This document shows, in pieces, positions 26,650-36,207 of a stretch of 64,000 nt of DNA; the stretch's first letter is position 1; every line of letters starts with the position of its first letter. The position numbers were made by a program, and so were the translations under genes. The notes under the pieces were generated by a model. That model worked only from the letters and a program-made list of their open reading frames with translations, had not been told where the DNA came from and ran no database searches. Source of the stretch: Thiovibrio frasassiensis (GTDB taxonomy: Bacteria; Desulfobacterota; Desulfobulbia; Desulfobulbales; Desulfurivibrionaceae); NCBI RefSeq assembly GCF_029607905.1, contig NZ_JAPHEH010000001.1:401530-465529 (forward strand), written 5' to 3'.

Positions 26650-27669
26650 ATGAAATACAACTACATCGGAAAAAGCGGCCTGAGAGTCTCCAACATCTGC
26701 ATGGGGACCATGACCTTCGGGAAAAAATGCGATAAAAAAATATCGTTTGAAATCCTGGATAAGGCCTATGCCAATGGCGTTAACTTTTACGATACGGCTG
26801 AGGTCTATCCCGTTCCACCCACCGCGGAAACCTACGGGATCACGGAAGCGATCTTTGGGGAGTGGCTGGCAGGCAAGCCTCGGGATTCAGTGATCGTTGC
26901 CACGAAGGTCGCAGGCGCGGCCAATGGCTGGTTCGTCCCCCCGGTGCGGCATGGCCTAACGGCCATCGATGCCTTTCATATAACCACCGCCGTCGAGGGG
27001 AGCTTACGAAGGCTCAAGACCGATTACCTCGATCTCTACCAGGTCCACTGGCCCGACACCGTCGTACCCATTGAAGAGAGCCTGGAAGCGCTCGACCAAC
27101 TCGTACGCAGCGGGAAGGTGCGCTATATCGGGACCTCAAACGAGAACGCCTACGGGTTGACCAAAGCCTTGGAGACCAGCCGCTATCGGGGCTTCAAGCG
27201 ATTCGAGAGCATCCAGAACAACTTCTCCCTGCTCAACCGACGCTTCCTGGATGAAATTGCCATCGTCTGCAAAAAAGAGCAGGTCGGGTTGCTCCCATTT
27301 TCGCCGCTGGCCGGCGGGGTGTTGAGCGGCAAGTACAAGTCCGACCGAAATTGGGACGGATTTCGCTTCGGGGAGTACCTGAACAATCCCGACCCGAGGA
27401 TGAAAGCGCAGGCCGGACGATTCGCCAATGACCGCTCCATTGCGGCGGCACAAAAATATGCCGCCATCGCCATGAAACACGGGCTTGCCCCGGCAACCAT
27501 GGCGGCAGCCTGGACGCTCAGTTTTGATTTTGTCCCCAGCACCATCGTCGGGGCAACGCATCCTTCGCAGCTTGACGATACCCTCAAAGCCTCGGAAACT
27601 GTCCTTTCCCCAGAACTCCTGCAAGAGTGCGACAGCGTCAATCAAGAAATTCTTTACCCGATGGGATGA
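26650..27669 (+). CDS. Aldo/keto reductase
   Basis: 339 aa, NADP(H)-dependent oxidoreductase of the TIM-barrel family, close in layout to Tas/YajO-type members. Catalytic tetrad positions are seen: FYDTAEVYP (Asp, Tyr), VIVATKV (Lys) and YQVHWPD (His). The cofactor end reads GVLSGKYK and STIVGATHPSQL. The substrate is unknown. The stop overlaps the next gene by 4 bp (ATGA). Base use is again that of the GC-rich chromosome, so the foreign stretch ends before here. Confidence 0.93.
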   Translation: MKYNYIGKSGLRVSNICMGTMTFGKKCDKKISFEILDKAYANGVNFYDTAEVYPVPPTAETYGITEAIFGEWLAGKPRDSVIVATKVAGAANGWFVPPVRHGLTAIDAFHITTAVEGSLRRLKTDYLDLYQVHWPDTVVPIEESLEALDQLVRSGKVRYIGTSNENAYGLTKALETSRYRGFKRFESIQNNFSLLNRRFLDEIAIVCKKEQVGLLPFSPLAGGVLSGKYKSDRNWDGFRFGEYLNNPDPRMKAQAGRFANDRSIAAAQKYAAIAMKHGLAPATMAAAWTLSFDFVPSTIVGATHPSQLDDTLKASETVLSPELLQECDSVNQEILYPMG

Positions 27670-27977
27670 GCGGGATGACGGGAAGACCCTTTTACACTTG
27701 GGACGGCGACGTTCTGGTCCTCAATATCCTCGGCACCCCCAATGCCAAGAAAGACGCCATCGGCAAGGTCAAGGGACATCAGCTCTGCGTCAGCGTCAAG
27801 GCGGTGCCGCGGGGCGGAAAGGCGACCGACTACATGGTGCGCTTTCTGGCCGAGGAGTTTGGGGTTGCGGTGCGGGATATTGAGGTCGTGACCGGCAGGA
27901 TGAATGTCAATAAGGTGCTCAGGATCAAGTCTCCCCAACGGCTGCCAGGGGTTATCGGGCAGCGGAAGTTGTTTTAG
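27666..27977 (+). CDS. DUF167/YggU-family protein
   Basis: 103 aa. The family pattern is visible: VLVLNILGTPNAKKDAIGKV, LCVSVKAVPRGGKATDYMVRFLAEEFGV and VTGRMNVNKVLRI (the usual GxxSRxK region). Function of the family is unknown; it is a small alpha/beta protein. The start at 27666 is chosen because it overlaps the reductase stop (ATGA). An in-frame ATG at 27675 is an alternative. Confidence 0.82.
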   Translation: MSGMTGRPFYTWDGDVLVLNILGTPNAKKDAIGKVKGHQLCVSVKAVPRGGKATDYMVRFLAEEFGVAVRDIEVVTGRMNVNKVLRIKSPQRLPGVIGQRKLF

Positions 27978-28044
27978 TCTCTTCGCAGGGATGCCCCAGA
28001 TTTTTCCGCCTCTTTTCCCGCCGCTCACCAACCGCGACAAGCAC

Positions 28045-28635
28045 TCAACAAAAATTCTGGGTGATCAGCACCTTGCCGTTCTTCCCGATGGCGATGCCAA
28101 TCCCCTCCCGCCGGTAGTGACGGGTCAGGATATTGCGCCGATGGCTGGGACTCGTCATCCATTGCCTGACTACGGCGGCGGCAAACTGCGCCTCCGCGTC
28201 CGCCTGTCCATTCCGACGCACGATGGCGCTGGAGAGATGATTATAGGCAATGTTTTCGCCCCCAAGATTGGTGCTAATGCCAAAGAAGAAGCCCTTTCTG
28301 ATGGCGCACTTGAATCCGGCCCGCCGGTAACGCTGGACAAAATTGCGGCCTTCCGGATCGGTGTGGGAGAAAAAGTTCCGCGTCGCCATATCCTGGCTGT
28401 AATTGCGGGCGATCTGTTGCAGGGCTTGATTCCATGCCAGCGCCGGCAGCCCTGCATTCTTTCGCTCCTGGTTGATGAGGTCATGGATTCTACTTTCCAG
28501 CCTGGCAACATCGACGGCGGGTTGTCCAGCGGAGCGCGAATCATTACGGTTCGCCGCGCTCGCGACTGGCCCGGCCAGCCAGCAGAAACTGAACAGCACA
28601 AGAAGCATGGGGATACGAATTGTATTTTTTCGCAT
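28045..28635 (-). CDS. Secreted CAP/SCP-domain protein (YkwD-like)
   Basis: 196 aa. Signal peptide (residues 1-28, ending GPVASA), then a CAP domain from about residue 45. Motifs: HDLINQERKNAGLPALAWN, ARNYSQDMATRNFFSHTDP with the conserved His, LGGENIAYN (GEN motif) and WMTSPSHRRNIL with the second His. Bacterial CAP proteins are extracytoplasmic; their activity is mostly unknown. Single gene, convergent with the DUF167 gene; no strong ribosome site is seen. Confidence 0.88.
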   Translation of the reverse strand: MRKNTIRIPMLLVLFSFCWLAGPVASAANRNDSRSAGQPAVDVARLESRIHDLINQERKNAGLPALAWNQALQQIARNYSQDMATRNFFSHTDPEGRNFVQRYRRAGFKCAIRKGFFFGISTNLGGENIAYNHLSSAIVRRNGQADAEAQFAAAVVRQWMTSPSHRRNILTRHYRREGIGIAIGKNGKVLITQNFC

Positions 28636-29090
28636 GGCGACCAGGAGGATACTATTTCCTAAAATGGGGTGACAACGCCGATCTGTATCTTAACAGTAGC
28701 AGAAACGCTCCGGTTGGGCGAGTTGCGTTACAGTTTTTCGTCACAAGGCCAGATGAAGCCGGATTGCGGGGGCAATCGCCGTGATCAGCCGCGTCTTGCC
28801 CCTTGAACCGAGGAGACTGGGGGCGTGTTTGGCCTCTCTCGGTTCACCGACCATCCCCGCCTGTTCCCACGCCCTTCTTTTCCCCAACCCCCAAAATAGT
28901 CCAGCAAACCATCGGGCTCGGTTCCCCATGTGCCGTTGCCGGAAATCTCCCGCGACAAACTGCCGCACGCACAACATTTTGACATTTTTCCCTTCGCCCT
29001 ATACCCTGAAAACAGGACGCCAGACCGCGCCACTCCTGACATTCAGAGGCAGCGAGCATTTATTTCCGAGACCGACCAAGGAGGCAAAAA
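28636..29090. other. Intergenic region with no gene
   Basis: 455 bp between two divergent genes. No convincing frame, tRNA or strong hairpin. An AGGAGG site at the right end serves the gene at 29091. Promoters for both neighbours must lie here but cannot be assigned with confidence. Confidence 0.5.
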
Positions 29091-30299
29091 ATGGGCCCGC
29101 GCCAGACATCACCGGCCATGACTTTTTTTCTCAGCCTGATCGCCACGATCACCATGGCTGCCAGCGCCCTTGCTGCCGACCCCGCGAAAAAACCGGTGAT
29201 CGTCGGCTTCGACGCCGAGGTCGGCCATACCACCAGTACCTCGGATGACGCCATCCGGATGGGAATCCTCACCGCCATCCACGAAATCAATGCGGCGGGC
29301 GGGGTGCTGGGCGGCAGGCCGCTGGAGCTGCTGATCAAGGACCACCGCTCCGTGCCCGCCCGGGGAATCAAGAATATCGAGGAATTCGCCGAGATCCCAG
29401 ATCTGGTCGCGGTGGTGGGCGGCAAATTCACTCCGGTGATGCAGGAAGAGGTACCGATTCTCCATGAGAAAAAGGTGATCCTCCTCGATGCCTGGGGCGC
29501 GGCCGACAACATCGTCGACAATGACCGCACGCCGAACTACTGCTTCCGCCTTTCCCTCAAAGACAGCTGGGCCATCCAGACCATGCTGAATCACGCCGCG
29601 AAAAAAGGGGCCAAACGGTTTGGGGTGCTGCTGCCCACCACCGGCTGGGGCCGCAGCTGCGAAAAGGCGATCAAGACGTCTCTCGCCGCGCACCCGGACC
29701 GGAACGTCACCACGATCCAGTGGTACATGTGGGGCGACAAGTCCCTGCTCGACAAGTACGAAGCGGCCCGCAACTCCGGGGCAGAGACGATCATCCTGGT
29801 GGCCAACGAGGCCGAGGGTTCGATCCTGGTCAAGGAGGTGGCTGCCCTGCCCCAGGAAAAACGCCTTCCCATTGTCAGCCATTGGGGGGTCACTGGCGGC
29901 GACTTCAGCAAAATGACCGGCGAGGCCATCAATCAGATCGATTTCTCCGTGGTGCAGACCTACAGTTTTTTCGACAACCACCGGGAGCAGAAGCTGAAAC
30001 AGTTTTACAAAACCGCCGGAGCGCTCTTCAAGATCAACAGGCCGGAGGATATCCCCTCGCCGGTGGGCATGGCCCACGCCTATGACCTGACCCACATCCT
30101 GGCCCTGGCCATCACCAAGGCCGGAACAACCGACCGGGTCAAGATTCGCAACGCCCTGGAGCAGGTGCGGAACTATGACGGCCTGATCAAAGCCTACCCC
30201 CGGCCATTCACCGCCGAACGCCACGAAGCCCTGGACCCCGGAGACCTGTTCATGAGCCGCTTCCGGAGTGATGGCGCCATCCTGCGGATTCGGGAGTAA
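29091..30299 (+). CDS. Periplasmic substrate-binding protein (branched-chain amino acid receptor type)
   Basis: 402 aa. Signal peptide (residues 1-28, ending SALAA), then a type I periplasmic binding fold: VIVGFDAEVGH, AIHEINAAGGVLGGRPLEL (classic of LivJ/Leu-Ile-Val receptors), and VPILHEKKVILLDAWG. AGGAGG lies 6 nt before the start. No permease or ATPase genes are near. Instead a sensor kinase starts 8 bp downstream, so this is probably the ligand receptor of a signalling system rather than of a transporter. Ligand unknown. Confidence 0.85.
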   Translation: MGPRQTSPAMTFFLSLIATITMAASALAADPAKKPVIVGFDAEVGHTTSTSDDAIRMGILTAIHEINAAGGVLGGRPLELLIKDHRSVPARGIKNIEEFAEIPDLVAVVGGKFTPVMQEEVPILHEKKVILLDAWGAADNIVDNDRTPNYCFRLSLKDSWAIQTMLNHAAKKGAKRFGVLLPTTGWGRSCEKAIKTSLAAHPDRNVTTIQWYMWGDKSLLDKYEAARNSGAETIILVANEAEGSILVKEVAALPQEKRLPIVSHWGVTGGDFSKMTGEAINQIDFSVVQTYSFFDNHREQKLKQFYKTAGALFKINRPEDIPSPVGMAHAYDLTHILALAITKAGTTDRVKIRNALEQVRNYDGLIKAYPRPFTAERHEALDPGDLFMSRFRSDGAILRIRE

Positions 30300-30306
30300 G
30301 CAGCCC

Positions 30307-32052
30307 ATGCCCCGGAGCATTGCCAACAAGATCTCCCTTGCCGCCCTGTCGCTCACCATGGCCGTGGTCCTGACCCTGGGCACGGCGAGCTATCTCTTCA
30401 CCCGGCACACCCTCAAGGAGCAAATTAAAGAAAAGCTCTCCTTTGAGGCGGCCCTGATCAGCCACCGGCTGGAAGCGCGCCTGGACAACATCAACAACGA
30501 CATGCGCAACATGTCGGCAAATCTCATTGTGGTCAATGCCCTCGTCGATTCGGCGGGACGGGAGATGTACGTTGAGCCGTTTCTCCGCAGCTACCATCTC
30601 CCGCAAAACATCCCCTGCCTGCTCACCCTCTGCGATTTTTCCGGACACCCGATTATCTCCTGCCAGGGGCCGGAAAAATTACGGGTTTACTCGGATCAAC
30701 CCCTGCTGACCCAAGTGATCACCCACCAGCGTCCCTTGGCGCGCCTCGAGCAGAACGAACAGGGAAGCAATCTGCTTATCGCCTACCCTGTTCTCTATGG
30801 CGCCACCGGCCAGGCCGAAGGGTTGCTGGTCCTGGAGCTGCCGCTCAGCCCCCTTGTCAGCGCTTGCCTGCCAAAGATCCCCGGCGCAGAAGGTCACATC
30901 TTCAAGCTCTCGGACAAGGACGGCGAGATCTGGACAACCGCCAAGGACCATACCCCGTCCATATTAAGCACCACAATCCAACTCAAGGGCCAAGCCCCCC
31001 TCGACCAACTGGCCCTGGCCCTGACCGTTGGCCAAGAAAGCAGGCTGGCATATGCCTCACTCACAACCTTGACGGGCATCTATCTTGTCATTGGCATCTT
31101 GATCCTCCAGTTAACCATTGCCGCATCACGGTTCATGGCGAAAAAACTTACCGCCCCCCTCGTCGCCCTGACCATAACCGCCGATCAGGTGACCAAGAGT
31201 AACGATCCAACCAGCCAGATCACCGTTACCAGCCACGATGAAATCACCCAGCTGGCCTCTTCGTTCAAAACCATGCTCGCCCGTCTCCAGGAATCGCACG
31301 ATTCCCTGGAACAACGGGTAGCGGAACGCACCAAAGAACTGCACTCCCTGAATGCAGAGCTGGTGAATGAAGTGGCTGAACGCATTCGTGCCGAGGCAAA
31401 AACGCGGGAGTATGTCGAGACACAGGCCGTACTCCTCCGGGAGGTGAACCACCGGGTCAAAAACAATCTGGTCGCCATCATCAGCATGCTGCACCAGGAG
31501 GAGGACCGGGCCAGGGAAAAGGGGATGCAGGAATACGAGCACCGCATCCAGGAAGTGGTCTGGCGGGTGGCTGGGCTGCTCACCGTACACCGGCTCCTTT
31601 CCTCCTCGGAGTGGAAACCCTTGCCGCTGAGCCAGCTCTGCGAAAGCGTGATTCAGGAGACCCTCAAGGGATTATCCGCATCCTCCTCGATTCGCCTGAG
31701 TGTTTCTCCCTCTGACCTCTGCGTGGATAGCGATCAGGCCCATTCCCTGGCCATGGTTTTAAACGAATTGAGCACCAACACCATGAAGTATGCCCTCTGC
31801 GGGCGGGATACCGCCAGTATTAGCGTAGCCATCGAGCCACGGGACGGTTCGATCCAGCTCACCTACCAGGATGACGGCCCCGGCTTTCCCGAACCGCTCC
31901 TGCGGGGGGACTTCTCCGACAGCGGGATCGGCATCACTCTGGTGAACGGACTGGTGACAAGAAACATGCAGGGAACAATTACACTGGCCAACGACAACGG
32001 GGGGGTGGCCCGCATTTCCTTCCCGGCAAAAGCCCCTGAGCCGGCGGCTTGA
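30307..32052 (+). CDS. Membrane sensor histidine kinase (HisKA_2 type)
   Basis: 581 aa. Two membrane helices (about residues 8-30 and 250-272) enclose a periplasmic sensor domain of about 220 residues. A HAMP linker follows (KKLTAPLVALTITADQVTK), then a coiled coil. The dimerisation helix reads LREVNHRVKNNLVAIISM with the phosphorylatable His, typical of HisKA_2/HWE-like kinases. The ATPase part has NELSTNTMKYAL, DDGPGFPE and GIGITLVNGL. The start at 30307 gives a proper N-terminal membrane helix. Likely reads the binding protein encoded just upstream and phosphorylates the regulator downstream. Confidence 0.88.
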   Translation: MPRSIANKISLAALSLTMAVVLTLGTASYLFTRHTLKEQIKEKLSFEAALISHRLEARLDNINNDMRNMSANLIVVNALVDSAGREMYVEPFLRSYHLPQNIPCLLTLCDFSGHPIISCQGPEKLRVYSDQPLLTQVITHQRPLARLEQNEQGSNLLIAYPVLYGATGQAEGLLVLELPLSPLVSACLPKIPGAEGHIFKLSDKDGEIWTTAKDHTPSILSTTIQLKGQAPLDQLALALTVGQESRLAYASLTTLTGIYLVIGILILQLTIAASRFMAKKLTAPLVALTITADQVTKSNDPTSQITVTSHDEITQLASSFKTMLARLQESHDSLEQRVAERTKELHSLNAELVNEVAERIRAEAKTREYVETQAVLLREVNHRVKNNLVAIISMLHQEEDRAREKGMQEYEHRIQEVVWRVAGLLTVHRLLSSSEWKPLPLSQLCESVIQETLKGLSASSSIRLSVSPSDLCVDSDQAHSLAMVLNELSTNTMKYALCGRDTASISVAIEPRDGSIQLTYQDDGPGFPEPLLRGDFSDSGIGITLVNGLVTRNMQGTITLANDNGGVARISFPAKAPEPAA

Positions 32053-32070
32053 TCGCAAGGAGAAACAATC

Positions 32071-32691
32071 ATGAATGATCGACATATCCGATTGGTGGTG
32101 GCGGAGGATGATTTTCTGGTCTGCGAGGAAATAAAACGCATCCTGCGGGGAAGCGCCTATGAAGTGATAGGCGAGGCAGGCAACGGCGGGCAGGCAGTCC
32201 GGCTGGTTGCCGAACTGCACCCCGATGCCGTGCTCATGGATATCAAGATGCCAGAAATGGATGGCTTAGAGGCCTCGCGCCGCATCACGGAAACATGCCC
32301 CACCCCCATCGTGATCATGACCGCTTACGAAACCGCGGATCTGGTCGAAACGGCGAGTAAGACCGGGGTTGCCGCCTTCCTGACCAAGCCGCCGGTGCTG
32401 GCGGAAATCGACCGCGCCATCACCATCGCCCTGGCCCGCCATGCCGATCTGATGGAACTGCGCCGGGTCAATCAGGAACTCCAGACCGCCCTCGGGGAAA
32501 TCAAGACCCTGCGGGGCATCTTGCCGCTGTGCAGCTTCTGCAAAAAGATCCGCACCGCGGAGGGAACCTGGGAAAATGTCGATGTGTATATCCACAAACA
32601 TACCGAGGCGGACATCAGCCACGGCCTGTGCCCGGACTGCCTGAAGGAACACTATCCGGACATATATCTTGCCATGCCGCACGACACATAG
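32071..32691 (+). CDS. Response regulator with C-terminal Cys-rich motif
   Basis: 206 aa. Residues 1-125 form a receiver domain: acidic pair EDD, phospho-Asp in VLMDIKMPEMDG, Thr/Ala in IVIMTAYE and Lys in FLTKPPV. The C-terminus has no DNA-binding domain. After a helix it carries LPLCSFCKKIR and GLCPDCLKEHY, two CX2C pairs that could bind a metal. Similar tails are common in Desulfobacterota regulators, with unknown role. GGAG lies 10 nt upstream. Forms a trio with the binding protein and kinase. Confidence 0.85.
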   Translation: MNDRHIRLVVAEDDFLVCEEIKRILRGSAYEVIGEAGNGGQAVRLVAELHPDAVLMDIKMPEMDGLEASRRITETCPTPIVIMTAYETADLVETASKTGVAAFLTKPPVLAEIDRAITIALARHADLMELRRVNQELQTALGEIKTLRGILPLCSFCKKIRTAEGTWENVDVYIHKHTEADISHGLCPDCLKEHYPDIYLAMPHDT

Positions 32692-32763
32692 AAGCGCCCG
32701 CGTCCAGGCCTTGGCTCCACGCCGGGGCTGAATTCGGCACATCCTTGCCCGCCGCAAAGCCCC

Positions 32764-34116
32764 TTACTTCTTTTCGCCAAAACCCAAGGTAATCCAGAAC
32801 ACCCTGGCAAGGGAACGCACGGGCTGGCCCGGATGGATCAGATGACGCAGCTCGCCGATGGGGGGCTTGCCCTCCTCCGGGGACAGTCCGAACATGCAAG
32901 AGGCCGCAGCCAGCCCGAGCCCCCCGGCGATGCAAAAACAGAGGCGGAACCCGAGCAGCCCCAGATGGTCGATGAGCAGACCGGCCAGGATCGGCGGCAG
33001 GCCGTTGGCGGTGGAGACCCCGAGAATCCAGAGGCTGGTGTAGGCCACCCGTCCCTCGTCGCGCACCCGGCAGAGCATGCCGCGGGCGCTGACCATGGTG
33101 AAGGCGACATTGAAGATGGCGCTGAACACGATAATCGGCAAGGCGAGCAACCCGGTCATTCTGCCGCCCGGCAGCAGCCCCCACCAGGCGAAGGCCAGCA
33201 GGGCATGCGCCACGAGAAGCTGGATCATGGCCGGCACGCTGCCGAAGCGGTCCGCCGCCCTGCCCCAGAAATGGACGGTGCAGGCCACCCCGATCCCGCC
33301 CGCTCCAAGAAGAAGCATGATCCTGGTTTCGGAATAGAAGAGCATGTCGCGCAGGTACATGACCGAGGCGGCATTGAGCCACATGAGCGAAGCGATCCCC
33401 AGCATGGCGAGGAAGAAAAAGCGCCGGTACTCTCGATCCGCCAGCGCCTCGCGCAGGGCCGGGCTCCGACCACCAACCCCGATCTCCGCCACGCGCCGCT
33501 TGCCGCCCGGGATCTTTCGCAACAGCTGCACGCTCCATAAGCCAGCGGTGATGCCCGCCCCGTAGAGGAGGAAGAAACGGCTCAGCCCCTGGCCCAGGCC
33601 GAGGATCAGGGCCATGCTGACGGCAACGACGATCATGATCACCTGGCTCATGGCCGCCTCGATGGAGAAGTAGGAACCAAGGAGCGGCCGGGGCACGATC
33701 TCGTGCAGCCAGGGATACCAGGCGCCCACCCCCACGGCCCGGATCAGGGAGAAGGCCAGGGTGGCGAAGAGCAGCACCTGCCAACCGGCCGCCTCCCCCC
33801 AGCGGAGCACCGCCCAGGGGAGGAGAAACACCGAGAGGGCCAGGATGTTTCTCCCAAGCCAGGTCCACATCAGCAGCTTGCGGGGCCCAAGCCACTCCAC
33901 CAAGGGCACGGCGAAGACCACCAGCAGCATGGAGATGGGGAGAAAGGAAAGGAGCAGCCCGACCCAGGCCGGGGGCATGTTCAGGGCCCGGGCAAAGAGG
34001 ACCAGCGCCTGCCCGGCGATGCATTGCCAGGAAAAGACGTTGACCGCCGTAAAGATCAGAAAAAGACGGGGCGGCTGGGGAAGCTCCCGCACCGCCGTAA
34101 GATAGGAACGCAACAT
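32764..34116 (-). CDS. Major facilitator superfamily transporter
   Basis: 450 aa with about twelve membrane helices and the central cytoplasmic loop near residues 195-225 (rich in Arg, Lys, Gly). The loop RKLLMWTWLGR after helix 2 is a weak form of the family's motif A. The protein lacks features that would fix the substrate. Single gene, convergent with the response regulator gene and divergent from hisD. The start has only a weak ribosome site. Confidence 0.8.
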   Translation of the reverse strand: MLRSYLTAVRELPQPPRLFLIFTAVNVFSWQCIAGQALVLFARALNMPPAWVGLLLSFLPISMLLVVFAVPLVEWLGPRKLLMWTWLGRNILALSVFLLPWAVLRWGEAAGWQVLLFATLAFSLIRAVGVGAWYPWLHEIVPRPLLGSYFSIEAAMSQVIMIVVAVSMALILGLGQGLSRFFLLYGAGITAGLWSVQLLRKIPGGKRRVAEIGVGGRSPALREALADREYRRFFFLAMLGIASLMWLNAASVMYLRDMLFYSETRIMLLLGAGGIGVACTVHFWGRAADRFGSVPAMIQLLVAHALLAFAWWGLLPGGRMTGLLALPIIVFSAIFNVAFTMVSARGMLCRVRDEGRVAYTSLWILGVSTANGLPPILAGLLIDHLGLLGFRLCFCIAGGLGLAAASCMFGLSPEEGKPPIGELRHLIHPGQPVRSLARVFWITLGFGEKK

Positions 34117-34365
34117 GGTGTACCCCGGAAAAAAGGAAAGAGGTCAGACAACCCCCAACAGATCTTAGTTTAGCCGCCCACCGGCCTCTTGGCAATGCCA
34201 AGCAGGGCCGGGAATCTTGCCCATTTCCGCGAAGAGGGCTTTTCTTCCCCTCTAATCGCTGGTATAGAAAGAACTGGTATCAGAACAGCAACCACCATTA
34301 AAAAAACGCGACCTAAATCCCCAGGCTGCGCCCTCGCCTGCCGCTGAACATTAGAAAGGTGCACC

Positions 34366-35676
34366 ATGCTCATCACCCCCGTTGCCACGACCGCCGCCAA
34401 AGGCAAAAAAATCCTCGCCACCCTGCGCAACCGTTTTCAGCTGGCCGACCCAGCCTGCCAAGAGGCGGTGTCCGGGATCATCGGTGAGATCCGCCAGCGC
34501 GGCGACGAGGCGTTGGTGGAATACATCCGCAAGTTCGATGCGCCCAAGATGAGCGTCAAACAGCTGCGGGTCAGCGACCAGGAGCTGCACGACGCCCTGG
34601 AGTCGGCGGAGGACGAGTTTCTCGACACCCTGGAGCTCGCCATCGAGCGGATCTACACCTTTCACGAGCGGGAGAAGGAACAGTCCTGGATGGTCACCCG
34701 GGAAGACGGCACCATCACCGGCCGGCTCGTGCAGCCGGTGGATTCCGCCGGCCTCTATGTGCCGGGCGGCCAGGGGGGGAAAACGCCCCTGGTTTCTTCC
34801 GTATTGATGAACGGCATCCCCGCGGCCATCGCCGGGGTGGAGCGGCGGGTGATGATGACCCCGCCGGATAAAAACGGCAAGGTCAACCCGGCCCTGCTGG
34901 TGGCGGCGCAGGAAATCGGGATCACCGAGATCTACAAGGCGGGGAGCGCCTGGGCCATCGCGGCCCTGGCCTACGGCACCAAGACCATCCCTGCGGTGGA
35001 CGTGATCGTCGGCCCCGGCAACCAGTATGTAACCGAGGCCAAGCGCCAGGTTGCAGGGAGAGTGCGCATCGACATGATCGCCGGACCCAGCGAGATATTG
35101 ATCATCGCCGATGAAACCGGCGAGCCCTCCTATATCGCCGCCGACATGCTGGCCCAGGCCGAGCACGACCCGTTGGCTCTGGCCATGTGCATCACCACCA
35201 GCGAGAAATTGGCTGGCCAGATCGTCAAACAGCTGGAAAAACAGCTGGCCAAGCTGAGCCGGGCCGAGATCGCCAAAAAATCCCTGGGCGAGCGCGGGGT
35301 GATCTTGGTGGCCAAGAACCTGGACGAGGCCATCACCCTGGCCAACGACATCGCCGCCGAGCATCTGGAGCTGATGGTCGCCGAGCCCTTCCACTGGCTG
35401 ACCCGGGTCCGCCATGCCGGGGCGATCTTCCTCGGCCGCCACACCCCGGAATCGGCCGGCGATTACCTGGCCGGCCCCAACCATGTGCTGCCGACCATGG
35501 GCACGGCCCGCTTCTCCTCGGCCCTGGGGGTGGAAACCTTCATCAAGAAATCGAGCCTGATCGCCTACTCCGAAGAGGCCTTAAAGGCGGACAGCGCCCA
35601 TATCCAGCTGCTCGCCAAATTGGAAGGGCTCACCGCCCATGCCAATTCCGTGGCCATCCGGACCAAGAAAAAATAG
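34366..35676 (+). CDS. hisD: Histidinol dehydrogenase
   Basis: Last enzyme of histidine biosynthesis (L-histidinol to L-histidine, two NAD+-linked steps). 436 aa. Family signature DVIVGPGNQYVTEAKRQV and DMIAGPSEILIIAD near residues 210-245; the catalytic Glu-His pair lies in AEHLELMVAEPFHW; zinc ligands include the Gln-His of LAQAEHDP. AAGGTG lies upstream of the start. It is alone here, without other his genes. The gap before it (34117-34365) holds no gene. Confidence 0.96.
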   Translation: MLITPVATTAAKGKKILATLRNRFQLADPACQEAVSGIIGEIRQRGDEALVEYIRKFDAPKMSVKQLRVSDQELHDALESAEDEFLDTLELAIERIYTFHEREKEQSWMVTREDGTITGRLVQPVDSAGLYVPGGQGGKTPLVSSVLMNGIPAAIAGVERRVMMTPPDKNGKVNPALLVAAQEIGITEIYKAGSAWAIAALAYGTKTIPAVDVIVGPGNQYVTEAKRQVAGRVRIDMIAGPSEILIIADETGEPSYIAADMLAQAEHDPLALAMCITTSEKLAGQIVKQLEKQLAKLSRAEIAKKSLGERGVILVAKNLDEAITLANDIAAEHLELMVAEPFHWLTRVRHAGAIFLGRHTPESAGDYLAGPNHVLPTMGTARFSSALGVETFIKKSSLIAYSEEALKADSAHIQLLAKLEGLTAHANSVAIRTKKK

Positions 35677-35772
35677 AGCGAAGGGGCCAGGAATCGCCGC
35701 GCATCCCTAACATACGACAGGGCGAAAAAAAGCACCGATATTTTTTTGCTTCCCCCCCCTTTTCGGAGTATA

Positions 35773-35800
35773 TTGACTACCGAGTATCCCGTAGTACTAT
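35773..35800 (+). promoter_or_regulatory. Likely sigma-70 promoter of the CheY/HD-GYP pair
   Basis: TTGACT (35773-35778), 16-bp spacer, TACTAT (35795-35800), 29 bp before the regulator start. The spacer edges form ACTAC-N10-GTAGT, a small inverted repeat that could be an operator. Confidence 0.5.
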
Positions 35801-35829
35801 TGTTACCTGAGAGATTGCAAACAAGGTCC

Positions 35830-36201
35830 ATGCTAAAAACCATCCTCATAGTCGACGATTCCGCCATGATCCGACGCATCGTCAGCCAGCTTGTCCAACA
35901 ACTGGGGCACCAATCCATCACCGCGGAAAACGGCCTTCTGGGGTTCGAACTGGCCGTCAAGAGCCAGCCGGACATGATTATCATGGACATCGAAATGCCG
36001 ATCATGGGTGGCTTCGAGGCAACCTGGAAAATCAAGGCGGACCATCGCACCTCCCATATTCCCGTGGCCTTTTTTACCGCCCTGGGGAGTGAAGAGAGTA
36101 TCGTCCAGGCCAAGGAAGCGGGCGGCATCGGCTTTTTAAACAAGCCGATCTGCCGGGAAGAACTCTCCCAGGCCATCCACGACATCATCGGGACGGCCTG
36201 A
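35830..36201 (+). CDS. CheY-like single-domain response regulator
   Basis: 123 aa, receiver domain only: ILIVDDSAMIRR (acidic pair), IIMDIEMPIMGG (phospho-Asp), VAFFTALGSEES and FLNKPI (Lys). No output domain. The start at 35830 is supported by a promoter and an AAGG site; the longer frame from 35746 would cover the promoter. It lies 6 bp before an HD-GYP gene, so it probably tunes c-di-GMP breakdown or a related output. Confidence 0.9.
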   Translation: MLKTILIVDDSAMIRRIVSQLVQQLGHQSITAENGLLGFELAVKSQPDMIIMDIEMPIMGGFEATWKIKADHRTSHIPVAFFTALGSEESIVQAKEAGGIGFLNKPICREELSQAIHDIIGTA

Positions 36202-36207
36202 ACAGAC

